From Tubulanus polymorphus (taxonomy: Eukaryota; Nemertea; Palaeonemertea; Tubulaniformes; Tubulanidae): 64,000 bases of DNA. Both the position numbers and the translations under genes were made by a program. Where the stretch lies: NCBI RefSeq assembly GCF_964204645.1, contig NC_134026.1:1736001-1800000 (forward strand), written 5' to 3'. Shown here piece by piece: positions 16,869 to 34,507 of the stretch (the stretch's first letter is position 1; the number at the start of each line of letters is the position of its first letter). The notes beneath the pieces were generated by a model. That model did not search any database, had not been told where the DNA came from, and was given only the letters and a program-made list of their open reading frames with translations.

Positions 16869-17550
16869 GCCGTTGATTGCAAATCACTGAAAATTACACG
16901 ATCGTGTAAAAAGCCTAATTGCACCACTGTCCAACTAATTGTCAAATTCACTGAACCGTGACAGATCTGTCATAAATAATGGTGAATGTTCACTGCTGGC
17001 TTGAAGAAACGGGGAACGGCCAACATTTTTCTGAGATTCTACCACCATTCAAAACTTATCAATCTATAAAGAATTTATATTTTTGATTGATTTTTTGACG
17101 TGAAAAGTGCCGATATCGAATTAATGTTAGATTCATCAAGCGTATAATCCGTATACCTTTACTAGGATTCGAACCCATATCACTCCGATCAGATCCACCT
17201 TCCACCTAAATCTCAAGGTCGCGGAGCGAATTCTATGAAATCATTTCCGGGTTTTATAAATTTTGACATTTATCGTGGTTATATCTGTGTTTATCGGCTT
17301 ATCTCAAGATTAGATAACGGTCAGACTAGATAAACAATTATAGAATAGATTTCGTTAATGCACTGTCGGTATGTATTAACCGTTAATTCATTTATCTGTG
17401 ACAAGAATTTGTTGAAAAAATTTGAATAATTCAAATTGATTGCATCCTTTTATTTATGTTGTGTGTATATCGTCCATCTTCAGGGCAAAATATAGAAACA
17501 TAAATGAAATCAAGTAACAGCAAACAGTTGGTGGTATTGAGTGATATAGC
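16869..17550. promoter_or_regulatory. Shared upstream region of R3HDM4 and TMEM68
   Basis: Divergent promoter region of 682 bases. On the minus strand, 17165-17175 reads GGTTCGAATCC, the exact RNA polymerase III B-box consensus. I could not fold a complete tRNA around it. Confidence 0.45.
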
Positions 17551-19125
17551 ATGATGGAGGTTGTTGAATCTTGGTGTTTGGTCTCGGCGTTCAATTCTAC
17601 GACAGAATTTATTCAAGAGTTATTTGTAATGCTGAAACTGCATTTAATCGATTGGGCTTATTTGCACTGGTTGTTATGGTTATTGTACCCGGTGATTATT
17701 TCGTTTCTGTTACCGGCTCTGTTAGTCGTGTTTCTCTATGCATCTGCGTTATTCCTATATATATATCAGCACCGTCATCGTTTGAGAGACGCTTATTCTC
17801 GTGATTTTTGGGACGGTGCTAGAGATACTCTGGCCGTTTTATGGGATTTTCAAGGTAGAATCTGGCATGGTGAGTATACTCTGACGTATAGTCATTCAAT
17901 TGATTATCTTATCTAGGCTAATTTCTCATTTCATTTGCTTCAATATATCTTCGTAGGTTATGAGATAATTGATGCTGAGAAATTACCGACCGAGGGACCG
18001 GCATTGCTCATCTACTATCACGGAGTCGTACCTATAGACATGTATTATTTACTATCGCGAATAAAAATCAAAATCAACCGACACATACGCTGTGTAGGAG
18101 ATAAATTTCTGTTTAAAATTCCAGGTAAGAGTTCAGGATCATCAATTGTTCATTCAGTGTTTATTTCTTGATGTCTGAAAATTTGTGATTATTTTCCAGG
18201 TTTTCGTTTATTGATGGATGTTGTAGGTGTATTTCCCGGTACTGTGCCTAGTTGTGTCGAGGTACTTAAAGAAGGTCATATTCTCAGCATAGCTCCCGGT
18301 AATTTCAGTTGTGTCTAGTTTGAAATCAAGATCCTTATTTCTTTTGACTGATAAGTATGAAGTACACAGTGATAAAAGCATTGATTTCTGTTGTTGTTTA
18401 TAGGTGGCGTGAGAGAAGCTCTGTTCGCTGATCCAACTTATAACATTATTTGGGGTAAAAGAGTTGGTTTTGCTAAAGTTGCTCTCCAGGCACAAGTAGT
18501 AAGTTCTGACTAAATCTTTTCTAAATCCTGAAAGTTTCTTGCTTTGAAATAATCTAGCTTCTCCGTTGACCTCCCTGATAAGCCTCAACTTTATTCTTTC
18601 GCAGCCAATTATTCCAGTATTTACACAAAACTGCCGAGAAGCCTTATGTACTTTAGAAATCGGTAGAAGTGAGTATGAATGAATGATGATTCTCTTTACC
18701 TCAGCTTTTCCCGTTATATTTGCAAGTTAAAAACTTTACTATCCAATGGTGGCTTAAATGTAGAAATCTTATTTTTCAGAGTATTTACGACAATTATACG
18801 AAAAAACGCGATTGCCTTTAGTTCCGATTTATGGATATTTTCCGGTTAAGTTGAGAACGTTCATCGGTGATCCGATTCCATATGAAGAATTCAAAGATAT
18901 GACCCCCGAAGATCTATCTGCGAAGGTACAAAAACCTCTTTATGCAATATTGAATATCAATCTTCATAAATTGGCTTTATTATATATGATGAATACTATT
19001 GATTTTAATCACAGGTGCAGACGGCAATTCTAGATCTGATTAATAAACACCAACGAGTACCGGGCAGTATAACTAGAGCATTATGGGAAAGAATCTGTCC
19101 AAGTCCGATAATAACTGAAACATGA
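17551..19125 (+). CDS. TMEM68: TMEM68 (DIESL-type) acyltransferase
   Basis: Seven exons give 333 residues (human 324): 17551-17869, 17957-18124, 18200-18298, 18404-18498, 18605-18668, 18780-18925 and 19015-19125. In mammals TMEM68 is an ER membrane acyltransferase that makes triacylglycerol independently of DGAT1/2. A long hydrophobic region (about residues 40-75) should span the membrane. It is followed by RDFWDGARDTLAVLWD and the catalytic block YYHGVVPIDMYY, with His128 and Asp134. Later blocks are SIAPGGVREALF, the counterpart of the FPEGTR-type motif, and VPIIPVFTQNCRE. The C-terminal half ends in KHQRVPGSI. Exon 4 is best ended at 18498, where a strong GTAAGT donor preserves the conserved Val before PIIP. 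A poly(A) signal is at 19779-19784. Two adjacent ATGs (17551, 17554) are possible starts. Confidence 0.96.
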
Positions 19126-22100
19126 CCGGCTACTGGTTACATCGAGTCGTCAAACCTCAATAAGCACACGTGATGTCAAAATATTATTCATTACATTTAT
19201 TCATTTCTATTGTTTTATTAGATTCAGTCAGTAGTTTAGAAAAAAATGTAATTTGAATCCTATGATCCTGAACTTAATACATGTCGAAATTGCTAGTCTA
19301 ATTATAAGGCTATTTTTGAACATGTAGCAAAAACTGATTGAAGGGATATAAAGATAATGTAAGCTCAAATTTGCATTTTTTAGACAATAATGGAAATTGG
19401 GATTAAAATTCCACAAATGCATTTTTATCTCAGTTCTTTTTATAAGAATGATTTTTTTGTTTGATATTGCACTTCAAGCCGTGGTAAAATGGCTTTCTGA
19501 TAAATAACGGACCCTCGAGTGATCAGTGAATACCATCAGATAATCAAGACCTTCAATTTTTAACTCAACAATGTGCTAAACGATCTTTGAATTACATTTA
19601 CTGGTACATTGTAACATAATATGTACAAATATTTTCATCCTTTTTACGAATTGTTCGTATAGTGCTTATAAAATGCATGTAAAGTGTGTATTCTTATGTA
19701 TTGTAACTAATAGTGTATTCCATGAGTAAAATCCACCTCATTATACGTGTATCGATTGTTATGTTGTAATTTATAAAAAATAAATGTAAGTATTTTGTTA
19801 ATTGAATGTTTTAGTGTTTAATGACTTCCGGATCTAGTCCATTTGAACAGCAGTTGGATCATGGACTCAAAAGTTTTTTAAGAGTCCAGAGCTGATTACT
19901 CCATGGCTGGACTGATGAATTACTGGCACAATTGCAAGTCGACCTTCGGATGATTAGGGGTGTTAGTACTGCTGTACTAATGAATCATAACCATCGAGGT
20001 TCCAAGAACAACAATATATTTTGCAATATTCAAACAAGAAGATAACTGACAGTTTGCTATCAGTGGACCCTTTAGGGGGAGGCAGGTACAGACTCATCTT
20101 TCAGTATTACACTGCTGCTTCGGTTAGTCATCGTATTTCACAGGTTTTCATTATTTGTTTAATCAGTCCAGAACGTGCTGTGACAAAGTCTACTTTTGAT
20201 GTGAAATAACCTTTGAACAGATAACAAAGAAGAATTGACAAATATTGAATTAACAATTATACTTGTATTTATTTTAACATTTATCTCAACAAAACATACG
20301 AAAGTTGAAATAAAAAACACTTGTCAATAATTTGAATGTCTTGCATCGATACAGACTTAACCTGAACTTAAAACCTGATTTCAGTATTTGAAAAAAATAT
20401 TTCATCACAAACATAGATAAAATAGAATGAAATTTTACCAGGCAAACTAATAAATCAAAGTTTAGTGGTTGCTTTTTATTATGATAGCAGTCACATAAAT
20501 GCAATGAATGTTTTCACATACAAGATCATGAAATCATATCCTATATCATTATTACCCTTGACAATAGATTATATCTGCCGAATTCTACAATGAAACAAAA
20601 ATTAACATAGCATTTTATGTCCACGATTTACTTGGTTTTAATTTGAGAAAGTATTTGTTTGTGCAAACACAAAAATACCTGTCTTTGTATCAAGAGCTCA
20701 AGAATCGGGTAAGTCTCAGTTCTAACATCAGTTTATACGAGTACAGTAACTTCTCTTGGGAAAGAGAGTCATACTTATGTATGAGTCAATTATGTCATTC
20801 AAAAGGCTTCAATAACAGTATTTCCGAGAACAATCAAACTTGTCAACAGTCGGTGCAAAATCTACTCAGTTCACAAACAAATTCTATGATTGCAAGGCAT
20901 GAAAATTGCATCACATGAAAATTTAATAAGTTAATTTGCTGCATATGTGAGAATTGACTTGCATAAATAAATATTATGTCACTCGCTATATTAGCTGACT
21001 AAACCCTGTTTATATAGCATTATTCTATCAGTTTAAACTCAATAAAGTTAAGTAGGCTATAGGTACAAAAACGTTTTTATCATTACTTGTTCAGATAATG
21101 AATTTATGAAGGTCCATACAATAAGTTGCAGGTTGGTTAGTGAATTTTACTAAGAGTTTGGAAAAACTTTCAATTTCCCTGATTTTCGAATCAGTATCAG
21201 GTGACTCATAAAATGTGAAATATCTAGGGTTCCAAAGCTGCCGGGTCTATTATACACACATTACTACTATACATGTACCAGCATCAAGCAGAAATAATAC
21301 AAATCATCATAATTTAAAGCACCACTATTAGTATACTGAAATATGATATTGAAATGAATACTTAAGTCTATAAAATATATATAATCAGATATTTTTCCGG
21401 TTACGCAAGTGTTGCATCATTTTGTTTTATAAAACATCATATCTTATCATCACTAGAGAATTGTGTCTGAAATAAAAAGTCTTTGTGTTGATATCATATG
21501 CATGTTCTATATGGCCAGACTACTAGAATATAATAATTTCAGCAAAAATACAGTTAGTGTGACTAATGACAGATATCATCGGTTACAATGAGCATATAAT
21601 AACAGACAGTGATTAGTACACTCATCTCCATGGCAGGGATTTTAGTAAGCACCGATGGAACAACATTTATTAGATGGCACAGTATTTCTCTATTGACATA
21701 CATAAGTAGTATAAGCAGTTATACTCCAGGGTTCTCATGTAAATAGAGTACTAGGTACGTGCAGAGGAATATTTAATGAATTTTGAAGATGCCACTCATG
21801 TTCATCTGATATCATTTTACACTAAAATAAAGGTGTTCGAAAAGAGTAGATACCGAAGGAAGTACATATATTCTATCAAAATACACCCAGTTCTAACATT
21901 ACAATATTAGCAATAGTGAAATTTTATAGCCCACACTTTACGAGTCTTTAGGATCCCAGCCAAATTACAAACATTCTACAAGAATGTTTCAGTATTGAAA
22001 AGCATGTTGTTTTTTCTCTCTTTCCAGCATAGAAATATAATCTAGCAGGCTTAATGATACAAAGAAGCATTCAGCTTGTGTACCTTAATAATTCATTGAT

Positions 22101-22245
22101 AAATATGAAGCTGCTGTTTATTTACTGATCCTAGTTATAAAAATAGAATGAACGCCTTCCTTCATCCGTTCAAGGTTTATCACTTCATGCAGTCGAAATA
22201 CACTTGAATGACTCAAAAAAACATTTCTGATTTCTATACATTGAT
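19126..22245. other. Intergenic, no gene seen
   Basis: About 3.1 kb between the TMEM68 stop and the XK-related gene stop. It holds the TMEM68 3' UTR (AATAAA at 19779-19784) and, at the far end, the XK-related gene's 3' UTR (minus-strand AATAAA at 22117-22122). Open frames here are short and unlike any family I know. No RNA gene or clear repeat was noticed. Confidence 0.45.
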
Positions 22246-24750
22246 TCAAACCGGTGTTCCAACTGTTCCGCTCGGTACAGACGATTTCTGTTTCTGCGAA
22301 GAATTGGATTCAAAAGACGAGCGAACGCTGACCTTCGTCGGAGTACTCGCCATTAAACCACCTTCGAATTCTAAAACATCCGGTAAACTAATAGTCAAAT
22401 CAGTCATACCTACTGCAGTGTTATTAGCAGTCGGGCCGGACATCCCGACGAACATATGATTAGGTCTAAACGGTCTGATAGCCTGAGATGGATGATACCA
22501 TTTGTAGAATATCAACATGAAAACGATTCCTACGAAATGACCGAACAACACGAATATGAGGGCCCCGGTGTGATACCACGCGTTACGATTCTCCATAAAC
22601 AAATACCACGGAACTATCAAACAGACATTCTCTAAATAAATCAACGAATAATAAATACTGTATTTATGTCTCGTTTGGCCTTCTTTGACGTTGAAGAAAC
22701 AGAAAATGTAAATTACGCCGCAAATGATGTCGAAGAAGTACTCTTCGTATTTGTGATTGCAGAAGTTTGTTTTTTGTAAAATCAACCACATCGACATGAA
22801 CACCCAATGACAGCCGATGAATATGAATATGTAGAACCCGTAATGAGAAGCGAACATCGCGATGGCAACAACACGCGGTCCTATAATAAACGATTGCCAC
22901 AAAAAGTGGAACAACATTCCGCAGTAGGAGAGATTTTCCTTGTCGTCGCGAGTGAATCGTAGCGCTTTATGATACGACGTCAACGACCACGCTAAGGACA
23001 GTAGAGATATCGAACAACTTACCGCCTGGAATATTACTGAAACAAGAAATAAACAAAATACTTAAAAAACATTGATAAAACACTATAAGCAGACGATAAT
23101 CAGGGGTGGATACGGAGGACTTATCACATCCCAAAAGGGCACTTTGATTTCCAAAATGGCAATATAAGGTGTACTCCCGAACTGAAATGATGCACCAATC
23201 ATCTTCGTTGACAAAATGAAAGAGGTCACTCAGAAAGATTTAACTGACTTGCACAAGTCTTATAAGTCCCCCTGAATCCTCCTCTGATAATCTAAATAGA
23301 CAATAACATAAAATTTCATAATTTCTGTTGTAACTCGTATCAAACTGTGTAAACGTTTGAATAAACTACCAGCTCAACGAAACATTTTCGGACTTAATAT
23401 AATTTTCTTGTTATAATTGTGGAATTCTCTATAGAAAGCAAAATACTCGCTTGATATTTACTACGCCAGCCCACCTACTCTTAACAGCATTCATATCAAT
23501 ATTGATTTATTTGGAAGAATTTCCGTAGTTATCGATGAAAATGATTTAATTAAGCATGTTCTACTTTGCTCTACATAGAGGCAGTCTCTTTAACTACCAG
23601 TACTGCATTCATGGAAACCATTTTATCCTGTTGCTAATTAATATTGCTAGGCAACCGCTCCAAAGCCATAAGGTTTATGTATGCATGCAATGTATTGTAT
23701 AGAACAATAACTGGCAAAGGAAAAGGCAATTTTTTTCGGTAAAAAAGACATGGCTCAAATATAATTGTATCATATCTAAACGATATCGTAAAGCTAATTT
23801 TCTCATCAATTAGGTATTTGAGAATTGAAGATGAAAAATTGAGAAATTTGGAATTAACCCTATCATATATACGTACCTCTAGGTAAGTCTGTATTTTGTT
23901 CTTGGCTGACCATAATATATAATTGTAGAACTAACTGTGGTGCAGATTCCATAAAACTTTCAATCAATCGCAACAATGTCGAATCTGCATCTTCGTACAA
24001 CATCAAATTATAATAGTAACGTTTCAAATTGGCTTTTCTGGAAGACTGACTTTTCACCCCATAATATAATGATTCCATATATCTGAAAAACAAATATCGC
24101 ATAAAGTTATCACTGTATACATCTCAAATTGTTACATTTCATTACAGTGTGAATAAAATGTAACAATTCTTGTGTTATTAGATGTCAATTGGTGGTTATT
24201 ACAATGTAACAATTACTGAAGTCATCAAGAATCAACATTTCACCATTTCTATAAAGTTATATTCTAGAGGGATTTTTATCAGTGACAGTAGTGCTTACCG
24301 AACAACAGGGGCTAACTGAAGTATTAGGAATATACTGCGTAATATCCATTTTAAAGCACCTGCTCTTGACTTGCCGTTATGCGCCATCTCTTGCCTATAA
24401 TCAGTGATATACCACCACAGGCTAAATAAAGTCATAGTCACTGATGGGAAGACGATAAATGCAACAGAACAAGCGAAATAGTTAATATCCCCATCTCTAT
24501 AGTAAACAAGGCAAAGCCAAACATCGGATCCGATATCAGTCATGTAAGTAATAATTGAAAAAAAAGTTACTGCGAAGTCGACACACGAATATGGCAATTC
24601 AGGAGGCGTGCCATCGACAAAATCTTCTCCTAGTTCATCATCATCAGGTTTAATAATCTCAAATCTATCCGCAATATCCCTTCTTGTACGGATAAACTTT
24701 GCTTTGGCTCTTTCATGGTTCGCCATCGTTGCTTCACTACTTGGATTCAA
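22246..24750 (-). CDS. XK-related protein (XKR/CED-8 family, possible phospholipid scramblase)
   Basis: Three exons give 482 residues: 24299-24750, 23877-24082 and 22246-23036. The protein is a multi-pass membrane protein of the XK family. Family blocks are DIGSDVWLCLVYYRDGD, LQLAPVVRYMESLYYG, the very characteristic ESAPQLVLQLYIM, and SLAWSLTSYHKALR. The large last exon adds several membrane segments and a serine-rich tail. Length and layout suit the XKR4/6/7 branch. Some XKRs and worm CED-8 become lipid scramblases after caspase cleavage. The N-terminal tail here carries DFVD-G at residues 43-47, a DxxD-G site that a caspase could cut; I infer this and it is untested. ATG 24750 was taken as the start, with a second Met at residue 9. 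Divergent from TDH copy 1. Confidence 0.93.
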
Positions 24751-24754
24751 GGAG

Positions 24755-24766
24755 GTGCTGCCATCT
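24755..24766 (-). promoter_or_regulatory. CTCF-like motif next to the XK-related gene start
   Basis: On the minus strand it reads AGATGGCAGCAC. A second copy in the same orientation lies 47 bases away, at 24802-24813. The core resembles the GGNGGCAG part of the CTCF consensus. Confidence 0.35.
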
Positions 24767-24801
24767 GACGAGAAAATATAACTGAACCTTGTATCCAGGA
24801 G

Positions 24802-24813
24802 GTGCTGCCACCT
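24802..24813 (-). promoter_or_regulatory. Second CTCF-like motif upstream of the XK-related gene
   Basis: On the minus strand it reads AGGTGGCAGCAC. Both copies share the wider plus-strand string AGGAGGTGCTGCCA, so the pair may be a short duplication. Confidence 0.35.
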
Positions 24814-25812
24814 TGTGATGATATAAGATCTGTCAATGTTCTCGGCACTATTGAAATATCTATTTCGCTAAATATTCAGGTCTATGTTTCAGAATTTTCA
24901 TAGGCTACTTTTGAATTTTGATTACTGAAATAGGCTTCGCAAAATATTTCATCGAAACCCGAGCCGTGGAGGTATGTCAGTTTTTGAGCGCGTTGATTGG
25001 ATGATCGAGGTGGGTGCGACACCAACTCGCGCGCTGATTGGTGGATTAGTGGGTTTGACATGTGGTTTTTCCTGTTAATTCGTTCACGTGTATTGCCACA
25101 CACACAGAGCCCACTGCACCTGTGAATTATAACGGCGTAAAAAAACAGGTTCATATCGGGTTCAAATAGGTTCATATCGGGGACACGAATAGTTTAGGTT
25201 GACTGTAGTCTGAGCCCGGCCCTTTTCTCTGCTTGTGATCGACGTACCCGTACACAGCTTTCAAATCCAGTAAGTGGGTAAGCGTAAGATTTGACAGCTG
25301 CTTTTCAGCGATTAGAATTTACTGACGTTCTTTCCGTTCTAGCACAGGGGCTCGTATCATACGTTTGGAGGTGAACTGTAGCTTAGATCATCCAGCAGTA
25401 TCCCTGGTAAAGAAAATTCTTTCTTTTTATATATATATATATAGTACCAGGGATACTGGCACGATGATCTAAGCTACAGTTCACCCCCAAACTTATGATA
25501 TGAGCCCCTGTGCGTTCTAGAGGACATGATCTTTGTAGGCTACCATCTAATGCCAATGGTCAGTAGTTATTAATAAGATAAGCGATAGGTCTATTGGGCC
25601 AGGTCTAGATATTGGTATATCTATACTGATATATATTACGGTATGGAAATTGCTATCTATGCATTGTTCTATATAGTCTCTTGCCTTGGGCTTCAGGAAA
25701 TGAAGTAGCTTTAGTCCTCATAATTTACGGCTTAATTGAATAAATTTCATTTAGTATCTTCCTTTTTTCTGTCTAGGATTTTTGAAGTCTTATTCAACGC
25801 AGCTGTACAAAG
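24814..25812. promoter_or_regulatory. Shared upstream region of the XK-related gene and TDH
   Basis: Divergent upstream region, including the MITE at 25335-25520. No other coding or RNA feature recognised. Confidence 0.4.
25335..25520. mobile_element. hAT-like MITE with 8-bp target-site duplication
   Basis: The element occupies 25343-25512 (170 bp). The identical octamer CGTTCTAG flanks it at 25335-25342 and 25513-25520. It is a near-complete palindrome: arms starting CACAGGGGCTC and ending GAGCCCCTGTG, each about 75 bases, around an AT-rich loop with a TA run. Eight-base duplications and CA-GGGG ends fit the hAT superfamily, though the superfamily call is an inference. It has no coding capacity and must have been moved by a transposase encoded elsewhere. 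Confidence 0.87.
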
Positions 25813-28157
<2,345 letters not shown>

Positions 28158-30083
28158 AAATGCCTATTTAAAACAGCAGTTTCCCAAATGAATAAATCAT
28201 TTGCGAAGGCTAGATGTGCGTGTTACACTCTGTTCTCACTTGAGTATAATTGATGCCAAACAATTAATGACATGAATTTTCAGTCTATTAAGTTAGTCTT
28301 CTAAGACATTAGTTTGAGACTGTTGTATATACAATGTATAAAACTGTGATATTCGAAATATTTCCATATCTTTATTTGCTCCACGACTTACAATACTGAT
28401 GTTTCATGATCTGTAATGAATAGATATGGCTTAATGTTATTATGAGAAATAGATCTGAAATTATGTTGAAAACTAAGATCTGATATTTTTTGTGTGTTTT
28501 ATCACACATTCCATTATATTCCCGATGGTCAAATTGCATTTATCATCACATATTTTTAAGTCCCGGTATTACGATTCCCTCGGATCTGATGTACTATGCG
28601 ATTATTGTAATATTTCTGTGATACACATACCGGTCAACGTTTATTGTGTAGACAAAATGTTATGTTTGAATTCCTATTTTGTAGACGTATGTACGTTTTT
28701 ATATGCACTCATGACTTCATGACACATGTTTTATTGCTGTATACCCACCCAAATAAACTCACATTCATGTATTCTTAAGAATTATATTATCAATAGGCTG
28801 ACAAAACCTATGTACAGTTTCACAGATTGTGGTTAAGATTTACTCCTGGGCCCGGTTTTATAGACACGGGGGGCTAACTTGATTCATTTTCAATTTAGTT
28901 AGCCCCCGGGTTAACTTGATTCATTTTCAATTTAGTTAGCCCCCGGGTTAAAGGTAATACCAGTCTATAAAACCGGGCCCTGGGGTTTATTAGATATATT
29001 GACAGCTTAATTTTCCCTAGAGTCGATTCAACCCGTAGCTCTGTAACTCATCAGCCTGTATCTCTGCATTTTCTGTCACAAACTGACAATTCAATAAATG
29101 CCTTTGACAATGAATATTTGTATATAAATGTTTTTGCTCATAACCACGATTTGATATGATGTGTATAAGAAAGACGCGACTAGCTGTTTTAATAATGCCG
29201 TTTTTGTGATGATCTTACACTGGTAACAGTGTTAACGTTTTACTGCCCGATCTGCATATCATAACTTGAACTGATGTCTTCTCATAAAGCTGTACGGCTT
29301 ATTTTGTAGATCTGACAATTATCATGTATTTTTCTAGAAAACGCAATAATCCCGGTCAAACAATTACATGACAGTTATATCAAAAGCTACCTGAATATTA
29401 TTAATTCTGCTTGATTTACGTAAGTATATGGTATGTAACTATCACAGAGCAATTTTGTGCGTGAAACATATCTGTCAACATTTTTAGTCTAACATTTACA
29501 TATATACATTTATATATCTGGTGTTTTAAAAGATAAATCAAAAATATATGTTAACTATATATTTGCTCGTGGGAAATAATTGTGTAATGATTGCTTCATT
29601 TTGTGGGCTTAAAGAATAATAAAATATTGATACGTATTCATTCGAGTTTTTTTTGTCTATTCTTTTTCGGTAAATCGAGGGGTTTTCTTGTGTGATGTGA
29701 TACGACTTATGAAAGACAGTTTCATTATTTTGAGAGCTATTGTTGGTTCGTTTCGAGACGTTTAGTTCCGTGTACCAATCATACAGTCGTTTCTTCGTAC
29801 CTCGCCTCAGTGACCCAATACCAACCAACCCTCAATGGGTCCAAATAATTTGGAAATTGTCAATACAATGTCTCGTATCTCGTGTTTTAATTGATTTGTA
29901 TGGATCGTCAAGGGCGAGATTTCATTGTGCGTGTTTGAATGTTTTTCTATTTTGGGAAGCCTTTTTTCCATGCTAGTGAATAATTGTATGAGTTCAAAAA
30001 GTTCACGGAATGTTGAAGTGGAACACGACGGTTATTATACACTTTCATAGAGCTCATCATTCTACCCGTACCTGCTCGGTAAA
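28158..30083. other. 3' UTR of TDH copy 1 and spacer between the TDH copies
   Basis: Contains AATAAA at 28752-28757 and the inverted-repeat element at 28848-28980. No coding exon or RNA gene recognised in the rest. Confidence 0.5.
28848..28980. mobile_element. Inverted-repeat MITE with internal duplication
   Basis: Perfect 18-base terminal inverted repeats, GGGCCCGGTTTTATAGAC at 28848-28865 and its complement at 28963-28980. Inside, a block of about 37 bases containing AACTTGATTCATTTTCAAT and AGTTAGCCCCCGGG occurs twice in tandem. Target duplications are unclear. It resembles the family seen at 4126-4197 and 50061-50172. Confidence 0.72.
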
Positions 30084-33516
<3,433 letters not shown>

Positions 33517-34507
33517 TTGATTCGTATTTTTGATACAATAATACTGGACAATCATTTTGGATTTCAATAATCAATGTTCGCGTGAATCTCGGCGTTGCGC
33601 ATCGAGTTATCTCAGAATATTCTGGAAATAACCTGCGCGATTTGTGCAGAGATGATCGGTCTGCGTTGGTGAATTGTGTTATTACCGGCAAATGATAAAC
33701 TTCATTAACGCAGCATCGTTTGACAAATTCTCAAAGATGATTCACCAAAGATAAAACATAATTATTTTCTGAAAACTATAAGTTTACTTTTTCGGCGATA
33801 ATTGTTTTAATAAGTTATGAGATTTTCTATAAATGATTATTTTGAAATCATTGACCGAAGGTGTTGTAAGTGTTTATTTTAATCAACCGATTTTAACGAT
33901 TAGTTAGTTTTGCATATCATATATTCCCTTATATTTTTAAGAAAACAATAAAATATAATCAAATATAAAGACAATTGGACGTGTGTTTGTTTTAGTTCAT
34001 TTCTATTAAGAAAGCAAAAACTGGATGCATGAAAACTCTAGAGATTAGCAATGTATCGAAAGAAATTATTTGCTTATCTTCGACTTGCATTTGGCATCCA
34101 ACTAAAATCAACTACCACAATTCAACTATGATAATCGAAAGCCGACAGTTATAAAGAAGGATTTTTCGAATAACCGACAATATCAATTTTATTCAACACT
34201 GTTTTACGGGATGTTTCCTATCCATCGAGAAGTGTCGTTAATTCATAAACAAAGAGTTGATAATTAATTTCCATTGACTAGAATTATACATTGAGCAAAA
34301 ATATATAAACACTTTTCATTCACACACTGCAGTTTTTAAATATGATAATTATATGTTTTACATATTCAGAAAATAATTCTTTCTTCAATCTTCGGGCTAC
34401 AACAGATGTCCATATATCACCTTAAATGTAGCGGTATATTCCATACTCGATGAGTAATTGATACGTCGAATCCCGTTGACAGATTTCGAAGAATCCCGTG
34501 ATTTTGT
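33517..34507. other. 3' region between TDH copy 2 and the bHLH gene
   Basis: Convergent 3' ends. The TDH copy 2 poly(A) signal AATAAA is at 33947-33952. Nothing else recognised. Confidence 0.5.

Noticed and set aside
17140-17245. Possible tRNA gene on the minus strand
   Set aside because: There is a perfect B-box, but no paired acceptor stem, D-arm or anticodon arm could be built around it.
22208-22459. Plus-strand frame of 83 codons
   Set aside because: Antisense to the last exon of the XK-related gene, whose homology is clear.
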